Assembly: GCA_014729565.1 (NCBI GenBank)
Contig: WJJR01000100.1
Coordinates: forward strand, 1-9,122
Direction of reading: 5' to 3'
Origin: Candidatus Zixiibacteriota bacterium
GTDB taxonomy: Bacteria; Zixibacteria; MSB-5A5; WJJR01
DNA length: 9,122 bases
Position 1 is the stretch's first letter. The number at the start of each line of letters is the position of its first letter. Under the pieces are notes generated by a model. It saw only the letters and a list, made by a program, of their open reading frames with translations, ran no database searches and was not told the DNA's origin. Below are positions 5,934-9,122 of the stretch, piece by piece. The translations under genes and the position numbers were made by a program.

Positions 5934-6958
5934 GCGAACGCGAACCGACAGTCGCTGAGATCGGTGAATTTGGTCTGATCGATCGCATTCGCACGATCTG
6001 CGGTGGGGATACGTCGCCGGACCTGTTGTTAAGCATCGGCGATGACACCGCGGTTGTACGACTCGATGACCACCGCGCCATGGTTGCCACCTGCGATATT
6101 CAAGTCGAAGACATTCATTTTCAGTGGAACACCATCACGCCGTACCAACTGGGCCGCCGCAGCATGGCGGTCAATCTCAGTGATATCGCGTCAATGGGAG
6201 CAACACCGTTGTATGCACTAACGTCGTTGGCGGTGCCGCCGTCACTGCCCGCCGCGCATTTCGATAAGATGTTCGCCGGGATGAACGATGAAGTGCGCCA
6301 GTTCGGTGCGCTCGTTGTGGGGGGCAATCTGGCGCGTTCGAATGAACGGTTGGTGGTTGACGTTTTCATGTGGGGGATGGTTGATCCCGCACACATGCTG
6401 ACTCGCACCGGTGCGCAGGCGGGCGACGTGGTCTATGTCACCGGCGCGCTCGGATCATCGCGGGCGGGGCTTGACGTGTTGATGCGCTATGGCCCTTCCT
6501 GTTCGGATGAGTATGCGGAGGTGGTGCGTGCGCATTTGGAGCCGCGTCCACGTGTGCGTGAGGGCCGGACAATTGCACAGTCAGGACTGGCAACGACGAT
6601 GATCGATGTCAGCGATGGCCTGGCGGCCGATATCGGTCACATCTGCGACAGCAGCCAGGTCGGTGTCGAAATCGACGAATCGCAGCTCCCATTTGATGCC
6701 GTGTTGTTCAAAATTGCACGCAACGCCGAACGCGATCTGCGGGAATACACTCTTTATGGCGGTGAGGACTACGAACTGCTGTTCACCGTTCGTAGTACTG
6801 ATGCCAACGCGATGGAGCGTCTGGCACAGGAGAACGGATTTGCGTTGCGGGGGATCGGACGTGTTGTCGCCGATCGTGAGGGACGCACGTTGATTGATCC
6901 GCAGGGAACACGTCATGCGCTCGATCCGAAAGGATGGGACCATTTTCGGGTGGTGTGA
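5930..6958 (+). CDS. thiL: Thiamin-monophosphate kinase (ThiL)
   Basis: ThiL phosphorylates TMP to the cofactor TPP, the last step. The 342-residue protein carries the family's signature blocks: SIGDDTAV (35-42), VEDIHF (59-64), AVNLSDIASMGATP (80-93), VVGGNLARS (129-137), MIDVSDGLAADIGHI (224-238) and YGGEDYELLFT (276-286), with GWDHF near the end. Aspartates in GDD, VED, SD and VSD are the usual magnesium and ATP ligands. The ligand loop reads GGN rather than the common GGD, a natural variant in the family. The start is GTG overlapping the thiE stop. It is a second, distinct PurM-superfamily protein in the same operon. Confidence 0.97.
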   Translation: MSEREPTVAEIGEFGLIDRIRTICGGDTSPDLLLSIGDDTAVVRLDDHRAMVATCDIQVEDIHFQWNTITPYQLGRRSMAVNLSDIASMGATPLYALTSLAVPPSLPAAHFDKMFAGMNDEVRQFGALVVGGNLARSNERLVVDVFMWGMVDPAHMLTRTGAQAGDVVYVTGALGSSRAGLDVLMRYGPSCSDEYAEVVRAHLEPRPRVREGRTIAQSGLATTMIDVSDGLAADIGHICDSSQVGVEIDESQLPFDAVLFKIARNAERDLREYTLYGGEDYELLFTVRSTDANAMERLAQENGFALRGIGRVVADREGRTLIDPQGTRHALDPKGWDHFRVV

Positions 6959-7001
6959 GGAGATTCTGTAACGCTGTGTGATGCAACACAAAGGATGGAT
7001 T

Positions 7002-7829
7002 ATGAATAGAGCGCTCACCATCGCCGGTTCGGATTGCAGCGGCGGCGCTGGCATTCAGGCGGATTTGAAAACGTTCACCGCGTTTGGCGTGTATGGCATG
7101 TCGGCGATCACGTCGGTGGTGGCCGAGAACACGGTCGGTGTGCAGAAGGTGCATGATCTGCCGGTTGATCTGGTTGTCGAGCAGATCACCAGTTGTGTAT
7201 CCGACATCGGCACCGATGCTGTGAAGATTGGAATGCTGTCGAATCCGGCGATTGTCGAGGCGGTCGCAGCGGCAATCGACGAACACCAATTGCCCAATGT
7301 TGTCGTGGACCCGGTGATGGTTGCCAAAAGCGGCGATCCGTTGCTGAGCGAAGATGCGCGCACAACGATCACAGAAAAGCTGCTGCCGAAGGCATTCGTG
7401 ATCACACCCAACAAACACGAAGCGGAAACGTTGCTGGGCCGCAAGCTGTGGACGTTGGAAGACATGAAGACCGCGGCGAAGGAACTGGCCGATCTGGGTT
7501 GCCGGTGGGTGGTCGTCAAGGGTGGACACATGACCGGTGAATCGCAGGCGATCGATGTGGTCTACGACGGGCAGTTTGTGCACACGCTGCCGGCGCCGTT
7601 TATCGATACGCCAAACACCCACGGCACCGGCTGCACGTTTTCCTCAGCGATAGCGGCGTCGTTGGCTAAAGGAGTTCATCCACTCGAAGCAATCGGGCAG
7701 GCGAAGGGGTACATTACGCGCGCCATCAAGGAAAGTGTACCTCTGGGCAAGGGCCACGGTCCGACCAATCATTTGGCCGGTGTGGAGAGTGAGTGGTTTG
7801 TGGTGCCGCAGGATGTGCGGAAGCGGTGA
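7002..7829 (+). CDS. thiD: Hydroxymethylpyrimidine / phosphomethylpyrimidine kinase (ThiD)
   Basis: ThiD phosphorylates HMP and then HMP-P to HMP-PP, the substrate of ThiE (ribokinase-like fold). The ATG at 7002 was chosen because AAGGA lies a few bases upstream; earlier in-frame GTG and ATG codons at 6978 and 6981 lack a ribosome site. The 275-residue product has AGSDCSGGAGIQADLKTF (8-25), DPVMVAKSGDPLL (103-115), TPN (135-137), VKGGH (172-176) and the catalytic anion-hole THGTGCTFSSA (206-216, Cys211). The substrate-contacting Gln of the enterobacterial enzyme is Glu42 here (AENT for AQNT). It lies 43 bp after thiL, so it is probably the operon's last gene. HMP kinase is the natural reading in this context. 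Confidence 0.95.
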   Translation: MNRALTIAGSDCSGGAGIQADLKTFTAFGVYGMSAITSVVAENTVGVQKVHDLPVDLVVEQITSCVSDIGTDAVKIGMLSNPAIVEAVAAAIDEHQLPNVVVDPVMVAKSGDPLLSEDARTTITEKLLPKAFVITPNKHEAETLLGRKLWTLEDMKTAAKELADLGCRWVVVKGGHMTGESQAIDVVYDGQFVHTLPAPFIDTPNTHGTGCTFSSAIAASLAKGVHPLEAIGQAKGYITRAIKESVPLGKGHGPTNHLAGVESEWFVVPQDVRKR

Positions 7830-7854
7830 GCAGTCGCTCTTGTCGTTGCAACCG

Positions 7855-7925
7855 TTGGGGCGTATGGCATACGCCCCTTTTCACATTACCGCGTGGGCGG
7901 TCGGGCGTATGCCATACGCCCCTAC
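7855..7925. repeat. Second inverted pair of GGCGTATGGCATACGCC palindromic repeats
   Basis: The left copy (7855-7877) and right copy (7903-7925, ending CCCCTAC) are reverse complements over about 22 bases, with a spacer of about 25 bp. The core central trinucleotide is GGC here, versus TGC in the pair at 4392-4464. It lies between convergent thiD and the DUF1330 gene. The right copy overlaps the stop codon of the DUF1330 gene (7922-7924). Confidence 0.85.
7857..7881 (+). terminator. Probable terminator of the thiamin operon, formed from a repeat copy
   Basis: GGGGCGTAT (7857-7865) and ATACGCCCC (7869-7877) form a perfect 9-bp stem around a 3-nt loop. TTTT (7878-7881) follows immediately, 27 bp after the thiD stop. 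This is the form of an intrinsic terminator on the plus strand. The right copy of the pair has no T-run on the minus strand, so the convergent gene need not terminate here in the same way. Confidence 0.6.
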
Positions 7926-8218
7926 GCCAGCAGTCCCTCCAGAATTACCGCATTCGATCGCGTTCCCTCAAGGCGTGACGTCACGATCGCCTGATACTCC
8001 GGCGAGTTGTACCAGCGTTTGACCTGGTCTTTGTCGGCAAATTCGATCAGCACCGGGAACTTGGGGCACCAGTCGCCTTCGACCTGTTCGTATTGGCCGC
8101 CCAGGACAACATAGCGTCCGTTGTACTGCTGGACTGTCTCGACAACCTTGGAGCGGTACTCTTCCATTTTGCTTTCGTCGGTGATTTCCAGAATGTCGAC
8201 GAAAAAGTAGGCTGGCAT
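7922..8218 (-). CDS. DUF1330-family small protein
   Basis: The 98-residue protein matches DUF1330 (dimeric alpha-beta barrel fold): MPAYFFVDILEITD at the start, GGQYEQVEGDW (40-50), PVLIEFADKDQVKRWYNSPEYQAI (55-78) and a terminal NAVILEGLLA. No substrate or reaction is known for the family. The ATG start has an excellent GGAGGTG ribosome site. The stop codon TAG comes from the flank of the palindromic repeat, so the last codons lie against that repeat (see findings). It is convergent with thiD and in the same direction as the DUF1697 gene 165 bp upstream, separated from it by a repeat. Confidence 0.9.
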   Translation of the reverse strand: MPAYFFVDILEITDESKMEEYRSKVVETVQQYNGRYVVLGGQYEQVEGDWCPKFPVLIEFADKDQVKRWYNSPEYQAIVTSRLEGTRSNAVILEGLLA

Positions 8219-8383
8219 GGTTCACCTCCGTATCAGTGACATTTCAAATTCAGAATATGCTGCGTGGCCCGGACCACCCGTTGTTCATGTAGTGGTAACG
8301 CACGGGAGGCGTATTCAATACGCCCCTAAAAATGACTCTCAAATGCACATACTGATGTTCTCAACAACCCCTAACATCCGGGC
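8219..8383. other. Short intergenic stretch with one repeat copy
   Basis: It holds the DUF1330 gene's ribosome site (8219-8230) and a single palindromic repeat (8308-8336). No other structure or gene is supported, and no clear promoter is seen for the DUF1330 gene. Confidence 0.6.
8308..8336. repeat. Solo copy of the GGCGTATTCAATACGCC repeat
   Basis: GGCGTATT (8308-8315) and AATACGCC (8317-8324) are an exact 8-bp palindrome around one C, followed by CCTAAAAATGAC. The 29-bp unit matches 4443-4471 in 26 positions, showing that the repeat unit extends past the palindrome to ATGAC. Confidence 0.85.
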
Positions 8384-8935
8384 CTAAGTCTCCGCAGTCT
8401 TTTTAACGATTTTTTGAACCGTATTCCAGTTCCGTGATGTGGCCGGTGTGTCAAATTCCTTCTCGACGAACAGATTTGGTACGCCGTAGCGCCCCTTGCC
8501 GACCGGGACGCTGACGAGAAACACATCGCTGCCGCTCACTTTGATGATCTTAAGACCGTCCTTTTCGGCGGTGAGCGGCAGTTTGGGACGTTTCTTCGGT
8601 TTGTCCTTCAGGAACGCGACGTAGAGTTTCAGGTCCTGAGTGGTGTCGACGTTTTTGAACGGATCGGATCTGATCATGCGTTGCAGGTCGTTGTGTGTCC
8701 GATACATCACGTCGATCTCTTTACCCATGAGCGTGTTCAGTTTGGCCTGAATACTCTTAAACAGTTTCGCCTGGCCGGTGGTCGAGTCGGGGGCATCGAA
8801 GATGACGTTGCCGCTTTGGATGTAGGTCTGCACGTTTGTCGCACCGGCGGCTACAAACGCTTTCTTCAGATCGGCCATCTTGACGAGGGCGCGTCCGCCG
8901 ACGTTGATGGCGCGGAGGAAGGCGATGTGGGTCAT
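8384..8935 (-). CDS. DUF1697-family protein
   Basis: The 183-residue protein has the family signature MTHIAFLRAINVGG (1-14), VKMADLKKAF (18-27), NVQTYIQSGNVIF (34-46) and TSRNWNTVQKIV near the end (167-178). Family length is about 180 residues, so it is complete. DUF1697 proteins have no established reaction. No signal peptide or membrane segment is visible, so it is probably cytoplasmic. The ATG has no convincing ribosome site directly upstream, and the next 130 bases upstream are a repeat element, so its promoter may lie in or beyond that repeat. It is not clearly in an operon with the DUF1330 gene. Confidence 0.9.
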   Translation of the reverse strand: MTHIAFLRAINVGGRALVKMADLKKAFVAAGATNVQTYIQSGNVIFDAPDSTTGQAKLFKSIQAKLNTLMGKEIDVMYRTHNDLQRMIRSDPFKNVDTTQDLKLYVAFLKDKPKKRPKLPLTAEKDGLKIIKVSGSDVFLVSVPVGKGRYGVPNLFVEKEFDTPATSRNWNTVQKIVKKTAET

Positions 8936-8963
8936 GGGGTTCAGGTTTCAATCAGTCTCAAAT

Positions 8964-9050
8964 TGTCATCCCCGTCCACTGTGGCGGACGGAACCAATTT
9001 CGTTTGGTGCAAGAGACAAAATATGGATTCCCGCTTTCGCGGGAATGACA
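8964..9050. repeat. MITE-like element with inverted ends TGTCAT...ATGACA and two internal hairpins
   Basis: TGTCATCCCCG at 8964-8974 and CGGGAATGACA at 9040-9050 are inverted copies with one mismatch in 11. Inside lie CCGTCC/GGACGG (8972-8991, an imperfect 20-bp palindrome) and ATTCCCGC/GCGGGAAT (9027-9046, 4-nt loop TTTC). The compact nested symmetry with no coding capacity suggests a small mobile or repetitive palindromic unit. No clear target duplication is seen. Confidence 0.65.
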
Positions 9051-9088
9051 GCTAGTTACTTTCAGTGGAGGCTGCGCGGCTATTGTAG

Positions 9089-9109
9089 GGTGGGTGCTTT
9101 GCACCCACC
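9089..9109. repeat. GGTGGGTGC/GCACCCACC hairpin repeat near the window edge
   Basis: A perfect 9-bp stem with a TTT loop, preceded by GTAG (9085-9088) and followed by CTACC at 9115-9119. The flanks suggest a larger unit that may continue beyond the edge. Confidence 0.6.
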
Positions 9110-9122
9110 TTCACGCTACCCC

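Noticed and set aside
6783..7622. Minus-strand open frame spanning thiL and thiD
   Set aside because: It crosses two well-identified genes and shows no family signal.
4392..8336. CRISPR array
   Set aside because: The repeats are palindromic, widely and irregularly spaced, partly inverted, and lack regular unique spacers.

Overview
The window is bacterial, compactly coded and GC-rich, with ATG, GTG and TTG starts. Its core is a thiamin salvage operon under a TPP riboswitch. It is flanked by a divergent extracytoplasmic-function (ECF) sigma/anti-sigma pair with a lipoprotein gene on one side, and by two small conserved proteins of unknown function on the other. The intergenic spaces hold several families of palindromic repeats (GGCGTAT...ATACGCC hairpins, a TGTCAT...ATGACA element with an internal ATTCCCGC/GCGGGAAT hairpin, and a GGTGGGTGC/GCACCCACC hairpin). 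From memory such repeats are common in environmental FCB-group or candidate-phylum genomes (Zixibacteria-like), but nothing here fixes the taxonomy and this is only a weak guess.

Left part, minus strand (1-2850): an RskA-family-like anti-sigma factor follows an ECF sigma factor with a 4-bp stop/start overlap. After a 435-bp gap comes a lipoprotein with a predicted right-handed beta-helix. A G-U-compatible hairpin at 31-62 looks like the lipoprotein gene's terminator.

Centre, plus strand (about 2903-7881): a TATAAT-type promoter, a well-conserved TPP riboswitch and a perfect 12-bp terminator hairpin precede a PurM/HypE-superfamily gene of unknown specific function. A 312-bp repeat-bearing gap follows, then tenA, thiE, thiL and thiD. 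TenA makes HMP (hydroxymethylpyrimidine) from damaged thiamin, ThiD phosphorylates HMP to HMP-PP, ThiE joins HMP-PP to thiazole phosphate, and ThiL phosphorylates TMP to TPP. No thiazole synthesis gene, no ThiM (thiazole kinase) and no ThiC is present in the window. That leaves the riboswitch-proximal PurM-like protein as an intriguing candidate for an unassigned thiamin step. A palindromic repeat with a T-run just after thiD looks like the operon terminator.

Right part, minus strand (7922-9122): a DUF1330-family protein whose stop codon lies in a repeat copy, a DUF1697-family protein, and about 190 bp of repeats up to the window edge.

The most rewarding items are: the PurM-like gene of unknown role in a TPP-controlled operon; a readable antiterminator in the riboswitch; a terminator-like hairpin family found both in the riboswitch and after the lipoprotein gene; and the repeat family, which inserts into the operon, forms a terminator and supplies a stop codon.
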